Below are positions 36,501 to 43,805 of a stretch of DNA of 64,000 nucleotides, in pieces. Origin of the DNA: Macrostomum hystrix. Its lineage: Eukaryota > Platyhelminthes > Macrostomidae. Positions within the stretch are counted from its first letter, which is position 1. Every line of letters starts with the position of its first letter. The notes beneath the pieces were generated by a model. That model was given only the letters and a program-made list of their open reading frames with translations, was not told where the DNA came from and did no database searches. Made by a program: the position numbers and the translations under genes. Location of the stretch: positions 14,762,001-14,826,000 of the forward strand of contig CATNEN010000003.1 in the NCBI GenBank assembly GCA_950097015.1, read 5' to 3'.

Positions 36501-39500
36501 CAAATCCAGAATATTATCAGTCTGGTCCACAATCATATGGGTGTAACCGGTTTCCGATTTTCTCTGATCCCGATGCTGCTCCAGTTGGTGCTGCTGCTGC
36601 TCGCCAGAGAAATGACTAGCCAGCATGCTAGTATAGGCTGTTTTAGCATTCTCTTTCTCTCTATTGGCTTTCACCTTGGGCATTAGTTCACGTTTGACTC
36701 GCATTAGATCGTCAACTGAGAAGAATGCCAACTTGATGTAGGTCTTCTTTAGGCCAGATAGGTGATTAGCCTGCAATTATTCGGATAAATTATTTTATTT
36801 TAGATAGATGAAACAGGTAACAGAAGATACCCTGATTATCATCGAAGACCTGAAGGATTGTCATCGAACCTGAAAACTTGAACAAGTATCATCAAACCCG
36901 AAGATCATAATCCTTCAGATATTCGAAGACCTGAAGGATTATCATCAAAGACCTGAAGGACTATCATCAAAGACCTGAAGGACTATCATCAAAGACCTGA
37001 AGTATTATTATCAAAGACCTGAAGGATTATCATCAAAGACCTGAAGGACTATCATCAAAGACCTGAAGTATTATTATCAAAGACCTGAAGGATTATCATC
37101 AAAGACCTGAAGGATTATCATCAAAGACCTGAAGGATTATCATCAAAGACCTGAAGGATTATCATCAAAAACCTGAAGGATTATCATCAAAGACCTGAAG
37201 AATTATCATCAAAAACCTGAAGGATTATCATTAAAAACCTGAAGAATTATCATTAAAGACCTGAAGGATTATCATTAAAGACCTGAAGGATTATCATCAA
37301 AGACCTGAAGAATTATCATTAAAGACCTGAAGGATTATCATTAAAGACCTGAAGGATTATCATCAAAGACCTGTTGGACTATCATGAAAAGTAAAGGATT
37401 ATCATTACACATAAAGCATTGTCATCATAATCTAAAGACCCATTAAAACAATACAATTGTTTTATTTTGAGCATAGCAACAAGCGTACTCACCAATTCTA
37501 GGTCCTCCTTTTCTAACAAATCTAGGCTAGCAAATCTGCCAGCATATTTCTTGGAGAGGTAGGATAACACTTCGTGCTCGCAGCCTTCTCGCACAGCGGC
37601 ATAGAAATAGGGACGATAAGGCAGCGACGCTTTGAATCTGCTGCCGTCGTCTCTTAAAAAATAATAGTCAACAGCGCTGACTAATCGCTTCTCTTCGTCG
37701 ATGATGTCCGACTAATCACAAAGAAAGTAGTATGTGTGGCGTTTTTTATATTTTATTCTACATAAATAAAAAAATAAGATGACAAAAAAGACAAAACAAT
37801 AAACAATATTGCGCGGTGCTTCTAAAGGCTGCGTACAACAGTTCAGTCCGCGGACCCAAATTTCTACCCGTGCCCGTTTTTAACAGCGGCTTAAACTGAA
37901 GCAAAGAAAAACTCTGGCTTGCTTAAATACACAATTTTTTTCCTTAAGCTTAGATTCCCAGAGGGGTGAGTCATCAACGTAATGCCCTTTGCGCACCAAG
38001 GTCCCTGAGCTCGATTGCGCGGTGAGTCCAGATTCATTTGGGGGGCTCAATGATTTACACCCTTGAGGGTCAACCTCCAAGGCACAGAGAGTGTACACTG
38101 CCTGACGATGAGAAAGTCAGGGTAGATGTACACACCTGTGTGAGTGTGTGCCTGGTGTACGGTATCTGTGTACGCGTGTGCTCAGGAGTCAGCGAAATGG
38201 GCAGAATTGCAGAATTGTCACCAAATGATGGGCCATTGTCCGCAGACCTACTACAATTATTTCTTTTTCAAGATTAGAAGCTCGTTTCACATTGCACTAG
38301 TGCCTCTGCAAATCAAGTTTAATTAACACTGAAAGAGTGTTAAGATTTTTGAACAACGAAGCCTATAACTATAGAATTTAACGCACATACTTACCGGATG
38401 CATGTTGACCAGCCATCCAGTGTGTTCTCCCGGTTCTTTCAGTCTGGCGAAGCCATAGATTTCGTCTATGGTTTCGTTGGTACGAACTCGTCGGATTCGT
38501 CGCTCTGCACCCTCGTCATTTGATTGGCTGTTGTTGGGGGGAGAAATAAAAAAATATATATGATCAACATAGGGAAAAGTAACTAAATACTTTAAATAAA
38601 TCAAGTACTGTGAAAACATTCTTTATTTAGAAGTTCAAAGCTTCTTATAATTTTAACACCTTCATTATTTCTACAGGCTTTATTAAAAAAACAGGTGTTG
38701 TGCGTTTTAAAAATTTATCTCCAAAATTGGATACATCTTAAGGCTATCAGCAGATTTTGCTTTGTTTCATTTCATCTTCATCTTATTATATAAACCTCTT
38801 GTATTATCTGCTGTATAATCTATTCACAGCTACCTTGTCTAAATATGTTGGGATAATTTAAAGTTCAGTGACTATTGGCTAAGTGAGAGATTCTGTTATT
38901 TGGATAACATTTGGATAGTTATGTTTAGGTTTACTAAATTAAAGCACATTTTGCTATATGTAGAACTTTTCATTGGGCCTTGTAAACATTTTCTGATTCA
39001 AAGGCATCTGAAAAATGACAAAAGCATTAGGTGAACCACTACAACAAAAATATATGTTTATGAGAATTATGAGAACTCTTGTAGAACTTATGTGCAAACT
39101 ATTGTCAGGATTATGTAATAATACAAAAGTATTTTAAATTCCTAACTCACAAATTTTGTATAAATAAACTAAAATGATAAGAACTAAACACTTCAAGGGT
39201 AGCTTATTTTTTATCTGGACTAAATGTGGAATAGAATATTTTAAATCCTACAGTTCTTATTAAACAAAAAAACAATTCCATTATGTGAAAAAGTACAAGG
39301 GTACTGGAATTTTTTTTGAAACTTGAGTCTGATTATGGTAAAAATCAAATTATAACATGGCCTTCTCATGAGAAAGGAAACAACAGATGTGAAATTACAT
39401 TTAGCCAAAAGTTATGAAATTAGTGAGCTAAACATTCCTTCTGAGTATAGGTCTAAGGAGAGCCAGTGTCATTTTATCATGGCTTGGCAATATTGTGGTA

Positions 39501-41082
39501 AAAATAATAATTAGCCTACAAAACAAGCTGCAGACAATGACAAATAATTTGGTGACACTGATCCCTTAGCCAGCAACATACATGTGCAACCTCCCAAATC
39601 TTAGCCGGCCATGCGACTTAGTTTTTGCTCTATTTATGACTTAGTTTGCTCTCATTTGCTCTATTTTTCTCTCCCCTTTTTCCTCTTCTTCACGCCTTCC
39701 TTTTTTGTCCCTGGGTCCCTCCTTTGATTTTTTGCACTTGGTTGATTGGTTTTTGCAACTTACCTTGCTTGGCCCTTGTTTCGGCTAGGTCAGCCGGGTG
39801 TTGCACATGTATGGCCAGCAAGGAAGCAATACTGCACATTTTGCTGACTCCATGGTACACACACACATACTGTAGATAGGCACAAACTCATACAGGTTTG
39901 TATATCTTCCTTGGCTCATTGTGAAGCAGCTTGTGTAAACTTTAACTCAGCCTTGGAGATTAGTCATCAAGGGTATAAATTGCAGAACCAGTCTCCCAAT
40001 GGCTACACCTTACATTTATCTGGCCTAGCTGCATAATTGTGCTTATAGAACTTGGTGGCAAAGGCTAACATGTTAGCTGATCTGCTATTCAGCCCTTAAT
40101 GACAGAGTAAAACAGTGACACATTCTTTGATTAGTTGCACCATACATTTGTTGTTACTAATACCCCTTAATCTGGCTCTAGAACATGAGTCAATACTAAT
40201 TGACTTCAAAAGCTAATTCAAGGAGCTACTAATCACAATTTATGAAATGCCTGTCTATTTATAGCTACTCACAAAAGCAGTTGATACTTTAGGGCCTTAG
40301 AGGCTATGTTAAATGACAATGACCTAGGGATTTCTACTCATTCATAGCTTTCAACAAGATTTAAATTTTATGAAAAATTTATAGTGAAATACAATTCTGT
40401 TGATAGACTTTATTATTTCAAGTTATAGCCTTATCAGACACAAAAAGTACTTGTGCATATGGCAAGCAACAGTCTAGTAAATTTTGCAGCACACTTTCTT
40501 TATGTGGTTGCAAGACATGTTTAGCAGATCATGTATCTAAATTTTTAACTATATTAGACCCTATAGCTAGCAAACTGATTATCATTATTAAAAGTGAAAA
40601 AATGAAAAAAAACTAATGGGTAATAAAAAATTGTTTCTCTATAGCTTTGAATTAGATTCTTTAGTTTCATGTACTAGTAACAAAACATCTTCACATGCTA
40701 AAACAGATTATGTACAATTTAATTTGTATCAAATAATTTTAAAGTAAAATGTATTTTTGTTAGGCCTAACCACAATAGCTAGTAATTAAAATGTATTGCT
40801 AGCAAGCCAAGGTCAGGAATAACAAAATGTTGTAGCATAAAAACCAACCAAACCAACGAATTAATTATTAACATTAGTATAGGCCTACAAAAACTAGCAT
40901 CATTGATATTTTTCTATACTGAGAGTGAGAACGAGGGTGTGCTGCAGCCCACATGCTGCGTAAGTGGATTAATTTGAATATTGCCAAACAACATATATAA
41001 GTCAAACATGCATATAAGTTTGATTACTAACTTACCCATCCGACTTTGAAGGATCAGACTTTTCGAACTTCTGACGTTTCAT
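15447..41082 (-). CDS. POLE: DNA polymerase epsilon catalytic subunit A (21 exons)
   Basis: Leading-strand replicative polymerase with 3'-5' proofreading. I assembled 21 exons from protein similarity and splice sites; all junctions are GT..AG and in phase. They give 7083 nt, 2360 residues plus stop (human POLE is 2286). Motifs: exonuclease I D276/E278, II D369 in [13 protein letters not shown]463 in YSVSD; polymerase motif A D627 in [11 protein letters not shown]; Fe-S cysteines C652, C655, C664 and C756; motif C DTD at 889-891; C-terminal zinc modules C2238/C2241/C2266/C2269 and C2300/C2303/C2315/C2317. Up to the insert, catalytic residues sit one position after the human ones. The extra length comes mainly from a loop with 12 glutamines (716-727) and linker differences. 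The gene is head-to-head with an lgl homologue. Confidence 0.96.
15825..16845. repeat. 24-bp minisatellite in POLE intron 20, two subfamilies
   Basis: Units with CTGAAGCTTCAGTCTCCCAT (about 15825-16300) give way to CTGAAGATTTAGTCTCCTAT (about 16310-16845). The boundary is fairly sharp, so two blocks were amplified from related founders. Stop-free minus frames of 191 and 231 codons are artefacts. Confidence 0.95.
16846..17333. other. 5' part of POLE intron 20, unique
   Basis: Non-repetitive intronic DNA apart from CATTGAATATCTCGACGG near 17180, which matches the inverted-repeat arms of the element at 29826-30003. Confidence 0.6.
17334..17725 (-). CDS. POLE: POLE exon 20 (CysA zinc module)
   Basis: Residues 2145-2274 plus two bases. 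Contains [17 protein letters not shown] and the first C-terminal metal site C2238-H-C-C2241 with C2266 and C2269. Acceptor AAATCAG; donor AG|GTAAAT, phase 2. Shorter than human at its N-terminal end. Confidence 0.95.
17726..18145. repeat. POLE intron 19: GTTACTTTT repeats and SINE
   Basis: Short interspersed CGTTACTTTT motifs at 17745-17860 and 18020-18115 flank a SINE head at about 17870-18010. Confidence 0.7.
17870..18010 (-). mobile_element. tRNA-derived SINE, family A relative, in POLE intron 19
   Basis: On the minus strand: GGGGTTAGAGCCTAGTGTTT (A-box region), GGGGGTTCGATTCC (B box), then TTAGCAAGACACTTAACTCT. Head shares ACTCACGAATTGAAGGTCGG with the copy near 57330. The body resembles a domain widespread in metazoan SINEs (from memory). 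Confidence 0.75.
18146..18382 (-). CDS. POLE: POLE exon 19
   Basis: Residues 2066-2144 ([20 protein letters not shown] and onward). [11 protein letters not shown] aligns with human ENNWNILQFLP. Acceptor CCCAG before 18382, donor CAG|GTTTGT, phase 0. Confidence 0.9.
18520..18715. repeat. short GTTTGTACAGGTTTTCT repeats in POLE intron 18
   Basis: About ten irregular copies of a TTCTGTTT(G/C)TACAGGT-like motif. Lower order than the other intronic arrays. Confidence 0.7.
18840..19100 (-). CDS. POLE: POLE exon 18
   Basis: Residues 1979-2065. [15 protein letters not shown] aligns with human [30 protein letters not shown] with LLWMDPSNYGGIKGKV. The end is acidic. Donor GGG|GTAGGT chosen for phase with exon 19. 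Confidence 0.93.
19117..19860. repeat. 43-bp minisatellite in POLE intron 17 containing copies of the splice donor
   Basis: About 17 units. On the coding strand each begins GTGAGAAGCTGGTAGGATTG and is preceded by ACAG, so each boundary recreates the exon 17 donor (ACAG|GTGAGAAG at 19861-19850). The array starts exactly at the true donor and runs to about 36 nt from the exon 18 acceptor. Confidence 0.95.
19858..20151 (-). CDS. POLE: POLE exon 17
   Basis: Residues 1881-1978. [20 protein letters not shown] aligns with human [35 protein letters not shown] and HDPALLRTL are also conserved. Acceptor CTGCAG; donor GGACAG|GTGAGA, phase 0. Confidence 0.95.
20225..20800. repeat. 31-bp minisatellite in POLE intron 16
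   Basis: Units of GATGGGATCTGAAGGATAGG plus an AT-rich tail, about 15 copies, degenerating to the left and right. The array reaches to within about 10 nt of the exon 16 donor. Confidence 0.93.
20805..21137 (-). CDS. POLE: POLE exon 16
   Basis: Residues 1770-1880. [27 protein letters not shown] and [13 protein letters not shown] match the human non-catalytic half. Donor CAG|GTGAGG, phase 0. Confidence 0.95.
21190..21600. repeat. 25-bp minisatellite in POLE intron 15
   Basis: About nine good units of GGGATCAATAGGGGATTGGA plus GATTA at 21200-21420, then decaying copies. Confidence 0.9.
21712..22038 (-). CDS. POLE: POLE exon 15
   Basis: Residues 1661-1769. [20 protein letters not shown], then [20 protein letters not shown] (human YGVLDWQRHGARRMIRHYL). 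Two possible GT donors; YHQ|GTATCAG keeps the [11 protein letters not shown] alignment. Confidence 0.94.
22090..22965. repeat. 24-bp minisatellite in POLE intron 14
   Basis: About 36 units of GAGATGGGGAAGAGGGAGAA plus ATCA. Open in several frames on both strands, hence frames of about 300 codons; one minus frame even fuses to exon 14 by read-through. Not coding. Confidence 0.95.
22998..23636 (-). CDS. POLE: POLE exon 14
   Basis: Residues 1448-1660. VPRIFYVN at its start, [29 protein letters not shown] and [15 protein letters not shown] align with the inactivated second polymerase-like half of POLE. Donor AAG|GTGAAA, phase 0. Confidence 0.95.
23811..23992 (+). mobile_element. SINE family B fragment in POLE intron 13
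   Basis: Shares GAGTGTACACTGCCTGACGA, GAAATGGGCAGAATTGC and the CCGCAG end with copies near 34690, 37965 and 53645. Head region missing. Confidence 0.75.
24117..24590 (-). CDS. POLE: POLE exon 13
   Basis: Residues 1290-1447. [27 protein letters not shown] and [20 protein letters not shown] match the human linker and start of the C-terminal half. A basic, Ala/Gln-rich stretch lies between. The start could be 24590 or 24587 (CAG repeats at the acceptor), both in phase. Confidence 0.93.
24640..25460. repeat. 28-bp minisatellite in POLE intron 12
   Basis: About 27 units of GATGGGATAATCTATGTNTG plus ATTGTCAC or ATTGACAC; TGATTGTCAC and TAATTGACAC versions alternate in part, hinting at a 56-bp higher-order unit. 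Confidence 0.94.
25545..26018 (-). CDS. POLE: POLE exon 12
   Basis: Residues 1132-1289. [49 protein letters not shown] and [20 protein letters not shown] mark the end of the catalytic half. A low-complexity acidic linker follows. Phase 0 on both sides. Confidence 0.95.
26030..26720. repeat. 38-bp minisatellite in POLE intron 11
   Basis: About 17 units alternating GATGGGATTGCTAAAGTGGG and ACCATGGGATTTTAGAA parts, variable in the middle. Confidence 0.93.
26782..27552 (-). CDS. POLE: POLE exon 11 (motif C, thumb)
   Basis: Residues 875-1131, the largest exon. [12 protein letters not shown] carries the catalytic DTD (889-891). [54 protein letters not shown] and [20 protein letters not shown] are close to human. 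Phase 0. Confidence 0.97.
27553..29340. repeat. 23-bp minisatellite filling POLE intron 10
   Basis: About 75 units of GTGTGGATCAAGGGATCATT plus ACT. It starts inside the exon 11 acceptor region: the intron end reads GATCCCTTGACCCGCAG on the coding strand, itself a repeat half-unit. Open in all three plus frames. Confidence 0.96.
29361..29682 (-). CDS. POLE: POLE exon 10 (motif B region)
   Basis: Residues 767-874. [40 protein letters not shown] and [20 protein letters not shown] are nearly identical to human and form the nucleotide-binding finger helix region. Donor AAA|GTGAGC, phase 0. Confidence 0.97.
29709..30003. mobile_element. MITE-like element with inverted repeats in POLE intron 9
   Basis: Inverted arms CATCGTCGAGATATTCAGCG (29826-29845) and its complement with one mismatch (29984-30003) enclose 138 bp. 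Three small hairpins lie just left: ATTAGGG/CCCTAAT around 29709-29727, CGACTTTC/GAAAGTCG at 29744-29761, and ATTTTAATTAAAAT at 29764. Diverged relatives occur near 46110-46225 and 17180. Confidence 0.5.
30350..30942 (-). CDS. POLE: POLE exon 9 (motif A, Fe-S site, polyQ)
   Basis: Residues 570-766 plus two bases. [20 protein letters not shown] carries catalytic D627. C652, C655, C664 and C756 match the family's CysX Fe-S ligands. Between them lies an insert ending in 12 consecutive glutamines (716-727, CAG with one CAA) where human has a short loop. Phase 2 at the donor. Confidence 0.96.
30955..31480. repeat. 50-bp minisatellite in POLE intron 8
   Basis: Units with GATCAAAGGATGTTCTGGAT and GTGGAGAAACGCAGGCGGCA; the last three full units are almost identical, older ones on the left are eroded. 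Confidence 0.9.
31500..31905 (-). CDS. POLE: POLE exon 8 (exonuclease III)
   Basis: Residues 434-569. [20 protein letters not shown] with D463, [20 protein letters not shown], and [20 protein letters not shown]. The acceptor lies inside a longer open frame, but AG|A gives [12 protein letters not shown] in line with human GYDPVELDPEDM. Confidence 0.97.
32040..32660. repeat. 32-bp minisatellite in POLE intron 7
   Basis: Units with GGTCCTACAATGTCACTCTA and AGGAAGATTGGC; six central units are identical. CAATGTCACTC is shared with the array in the neighbouring intron 6. Confidence 0.94.
32744..33021 (-). CDS. POLE: POLE exon 7 (exonuclease II)
   Basis: Residues 342-433 plus two bases. [20 protein letters not shown] with D369; [20 protein letters not shown]. 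Acceptor CATTGCAG, donor AG|GTGAGT, phase 2. Confidence 0.97.
33045..34365. repeat. 41-bp minisatellite in POLE intron 6
   Basis: About 32 units of CAAGAGTGACGCATCCAATG plus TCACTCCAGCTAGAAAAGAAA, with AATGAAGAAA variants interspersed. Confidence 0.95.
34415..34633 (-). CDS. POLE: POLE exon 6 (exonuclease I)
   Basis: Residues 269-341. [20 protein letters not shown] with D276 and E278; P287 corresponds to human P286, a known exonuclease-domain cancer hotspot, and is normal here. [16 protein letters not shown] follows. Confidence 0.97.
34679..34924 (-). mobile_element. SINE family B, near full length, in POLE intron 5
   Basis: On the minus strand: head GGCATGAGTGGCTGAGTGGT with CCTGAGCTCGATTTC as B-box region, middle GAGTGTACACTGACGATGAG, end GAAATGGGCAGAATTGCC-like and GCTGCGGGTCTA. 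The head is of a serine/leucine-tRNA-like type, different from family A. Confidence 0.8.
35180..35312 (-). CDS. POLE: POLE exon 5
   Basis: Residues 224-268. [20 protein letters not shown] aligns with human [20 protein letters not shown]. Split Arg codon from exon 4; donor CCT|GTAAGT. Confidence 0.95.
35430..36245. repeat. 36-bp minisatellite in POLE intron 4
   Basis: Units of GAGTCATTCGGTTGGTCATT plus either AACAACAAAACAAAAT or ACCATCCAATTCAAAAT; the two versions are interleaved. About 22 copies. Confidence 0.94.
36499..36770 (-). CDS. POLE: POLE exon 4
   Basis: Residues 134-223 plus two bases. [20 protein letters not shown] aligns with human [20 protein letters not shown]; ends [10 protein letters not shown]. 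His/Gln-rich stretch in the middle. Donor CG|GTAATA. Confidence 0.94.
36820..37430. repeat. 22-bp minisatellite in POLE intron 3
   Basis: About 26 units of GACCTGAAGGATTATCATCA plus AA, with GACTATC and ATTATTATC variants. Confidence 0.95.
37493..37711 (-). CDS. POLE: POLE exon 3
   Basis: Residues 61-133. [20 protein letters not shown] and [20 protein letters not shown] match human [20 protein letters not shown] and onward. Phase 0 on both sides. Confidence 0.95.
37808..37872 (-). mobile_element. SINE family A 3' fragment in POLE intron 2
   Basis: GCGCGGTGCTTCTAAAGGCT and GCGTAC.ACAGTTCAGTCC match the 3' part of the copy near 57200. Confidence 0.6.
37960..38265 (+). mobile_element. SINE family B in POLE intron 2
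   Basis: GGGTGAGTCATCAACGTAAT and CCAAGGTCCCTGAGCTCGAT form the head, then GAGTGTACACTGCCTGACGA, GAAATGGGCAGAATTGC and a CCGCAG-type end. Opposite orientation to the copy in intron 5. Confidence 0.8.
38395..38527 (-). CDS. POLE: POLE exon 2
   Basis: Residues 16-60. [20 protein letters not shown] matches human [20 protein letters not shown]. The only ATG in the exon is near its end, so an upstream coding exon is required. Donor CCG|GTAAGT. Confidence 0.95.
38528..41035. other. POLE intron 1, 2.5 kb, no tandem array
   Basis: The longest POLE intron and the only long one without a minisatellite. AT-rich, with a degenerate family B SINE at about 39795-39990 and nothing else I can support. Confidence 0.65.
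39795..39990 (-). mobile_element. degenerate SINE family B copy in POLE intron 1
   Basis: GCCAGCAAGGAAGCAATACT, CATTTTGCTGACTCC and ACACACACATACTGTAGATA align loosely with the copy at 53645. Older than the other copies. Confidence 0.55.
41036..41082 (-). CDS. POLE: POLE exon 1 (start codon)
   Basis: [15 protein letters not shown] then GG|GTAAGTT donor, phase 2, joining exon 2 in frame. Found by looking for an ATG exon upstream of exon 2; the sequence itself is too short and variable to confirm by similarity, but it is basic and polar like other POLE N-termini. Confidence 0.65.
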
Positions 41083-43599
41083 TACTTACATCTAGAATAT
41101 GGTAGTGTATGGTTGGGCAGATAGGGGTAGGTAGTTGAAATTCAGCACGTGGCACAGAATGATCATTCGTGTGGCCATGATTTTAAAAAATAAAAAAAAC
41201 AAATTAGTTAAAAAAGTAGCTATAACTTAATTAATTTTTTTACCTAATGCTTTCGGATGCGCTTTTAGTTATGTTTTCTGCATACTATCTTCTTTTGTAG
41301 TAATAATTTGTTATTGCAGTCCCGCTAAATAATGTAGCGGTAATTTGAAATTTCCGTTGACTCACTGAAGGGTTCTGCGACAAGGAGCAGCGGATTCGTA
41401 AGTTGCATTAATACATGTGTCCGACTTAAAAACAAATCAAACTGCTTACGAGCGGCTACTTTTGCCTGGGTTAAATAACAGCGACGCATTTTTTGATTAT
41501 TACATTTTATTTAAAAAGTAGTTTTAATAACAATTCTAAAGTTTTAATTTTCAACCGCTTTCCTATATCTATTATTTCTTAGATAATATTATTAATATTG
41601 CTAGACGCCTTGGATATTGGTTTTAACTATTTTTAACATTTTTATTAATATTTAAACTTATATTGTGTAGCTTGAGTCTTGTTTCATAAAAAGTATCTTG
41701 TGATTGTTAGTTTATTTAATGTCATGTTTTCTTTTTTAATCAGAGTTCAATGACATGAGTCATTTTATATAATAATTTGCATGAACTTTTAACTTTTTGT
41801 AACCTTTTTTTACTAAGCGATCATATTTTTTGTTTCAAACACGATAATGTTGCTAGCTTTTTACGCCTGGCAACAGCTAAATTTTAAGTTACACTTTTTA
41901 ACTAAAAAAATATTTTTTGAGTCAGTATTCTGTGTCTTAGAGTGTAATAAACCGTAAATTGAATCTTTAATTCAAATCAACTAAAGTTAGCCATAAAACT
42001 AAGCTGCAAGGTTATGTTTGTATTAAGATTTATTGTTAAGTCTTATTCTTTGATTGAGAATTTGCCGCGCAATATTTACCGAGAGTCGTCTAAAATCTAT
42101 CCTAACACAGTTGTTTCTGGGGATTCGGGAAGCATGGCTGCAGCTGGGATTTTATCTCTCTTGGGGAGGGGGCGAGCCGAGAGATTGCGCCTCAGTCAGT
42201 TTGCTTTTTTAGGGGACGCCAAAATAAAATAAGAGGAAATAGGGGAGAAAGATCCCCGGGAATGGAAGAAGATTGGACCTGCCCTATAGTCGGCGTCTTC
42301 TGGAAGCAGCAGGCCGAGGCAGAGAAGAGGGATAGAGGCACAGGGGGGCTAGTTAATCTATCGCATAAAAATATTAGCGCGCACACACACCGGCCAGATC
42401 CTAACAAAATCCAGACGGGACAGACTTGCCCAGGATTTGCAAAGCCGCAGCCCGCCCTGTTTAGGATCCCAAGTCCCTGAGGATCGACGTGACGACACCC
42501 TCCCCCAGCCCTGAAAAAATTTCTTATCGGCACATCTCTCCCTTTGCTAGCCTCTCTCTCTGTCTGCATCTCCCTGCAGCTCTATGCTGCAACAGAGCCA
42601 AGTCCCGTGTAGTAGGATTTACAGTTGTTTTCTACGTATTTCAAAACACATGCGGCCGCCTGTTTGTTTGCTAGAATTTACACTGCAATGTCCCTGTACA
42701 GGTGGAGGAAGAGACGTAGATTGTTAAGATAAAAGCGCGCTTCATAGAATCAATTTTGCCTTAATTATATTTTCAAGCTTTGCAAGTAGGAAAGTTAGGT
42801 TGTGGCAATTAAATTATATAGTTCCTTCGTTTTTTACTCGTAAATTCCAGCAAGTTACATGCCATAACGAAGTTACAGTTATTGTTGCTTGTACTTTATG
42901 GAAATTAGATATAAGCTCTCTTTCGGGCTAGGGGTGGGGTCAAACGAAGGTCATTTTGGGGAGGTTAAACAAAAATTCGGCATCTTTCCATCACCCAATC
43001 AACCGACCCAGCCACCGCTTCCAACAGCAGCCCCAACATATTGGGTTCGTGTGTAGAGGCTAAAAACTAGGTCAGCATAACATCAGCATAACTAACAGAT
43101 ATGGATGTCTTATTTATGCAGTACTGTTATAATATTCATATTTGCACACGTGATACAAAATAAAAAAACAATAGTTAAAATATAGGGAAATTCAAAATCT
43201 AGCAAATATCGAGTATTGTGCTTTGATTCAGGTCCCAAGTCAGCTGATGTTTTCTAGGCAAGAAAGTAGTTGTTGTTTAAAAGATCCCGCACGTGCAGGG
43301 ACAGAGAGATATGGAGAGAGACAGTGCGAATGACGAAGGGGAAGGAAGTGGGAAGAGAGGAAAATACACAGAAGGCCGTATGCTTACTAGCACTGGGCTA
43401 CGGCATCCGTTTTTCGCCCCCCGAGAGGAAACAATTTGCCGAATCCCACTGGAAAATCAGCCATAAACCTCCCGTTTTTCACTCTCCGTTGCTTTCGCTT
43501 TTCAATTCTCTCTTCGGCGAACCTCATTGCTGGACACGACCAACCCACCCAGCCTCGCCTGACAGTAAAATTTTAATTACTAATCATTTCTATTTGCAG
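41083..43599. promoter_or_regulatory. divergent intergenic region between POLE and lgl
   Basis: About 2.6 kb separates the two start codons, which point away from each other, so both promoters must lie here. It is AT-rich at 41100-42050 and GC-richer at 42060-42600. TTTGCCGC at 42061 fits an E2F consensus (common for replication genes) but is a single hit far from POLE. No tandem repeat interrupts the region. Confidence 0.5.
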
Positions 43600-43622
43600 A
43601 TCCCTTGCGTCTCAGTATAAAG
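43591..43622 (+). promoter_or_regulatory. lgl: lgl 5' end: splice-acceptor-like site and TATA-like site
   Basis: ACTAAT...TTTCTATTTGCAG ending at 43599 is an excellent branch point plus 3' splice site, 83 nt before the ATG. A TATAAAG lies at 43616-43622. Either a non-coding first exon (or a trans-spliced leader) joins at 43600, or transcription starts just after the TATA. The two are not compatible for one transcript. Confidence 0.45.
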
Positions 43623-43682
43623 AAATTCTTAAAAAGTCTATAACTAAAAACAACAGACAGCAGACAGCACAGATCTACCAAA

Positions 43683-43805
43683 ATGGCCAAGATTATTGAC
43701 ACCTTTCGTGATTTGCCGCACAAGTTGCACCTGAGCGGAGGCGCTAAAATCAAAGCCAACGACAAGCAGCTTCGCCAATTTAAGGAATTTTTCGATATTA
43801 AACCG
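43683..43805 (+). CDS. lgl: lgl exon 1
   Basis: 41 residues from MAKIIDTFRDLPHKLHL to FFDIKP. Phase 0 donor CCG|GTAAGT. The frame stays open past the donor into the intronic 21-bp array to a stop at 44295. Confidence 0.85.
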
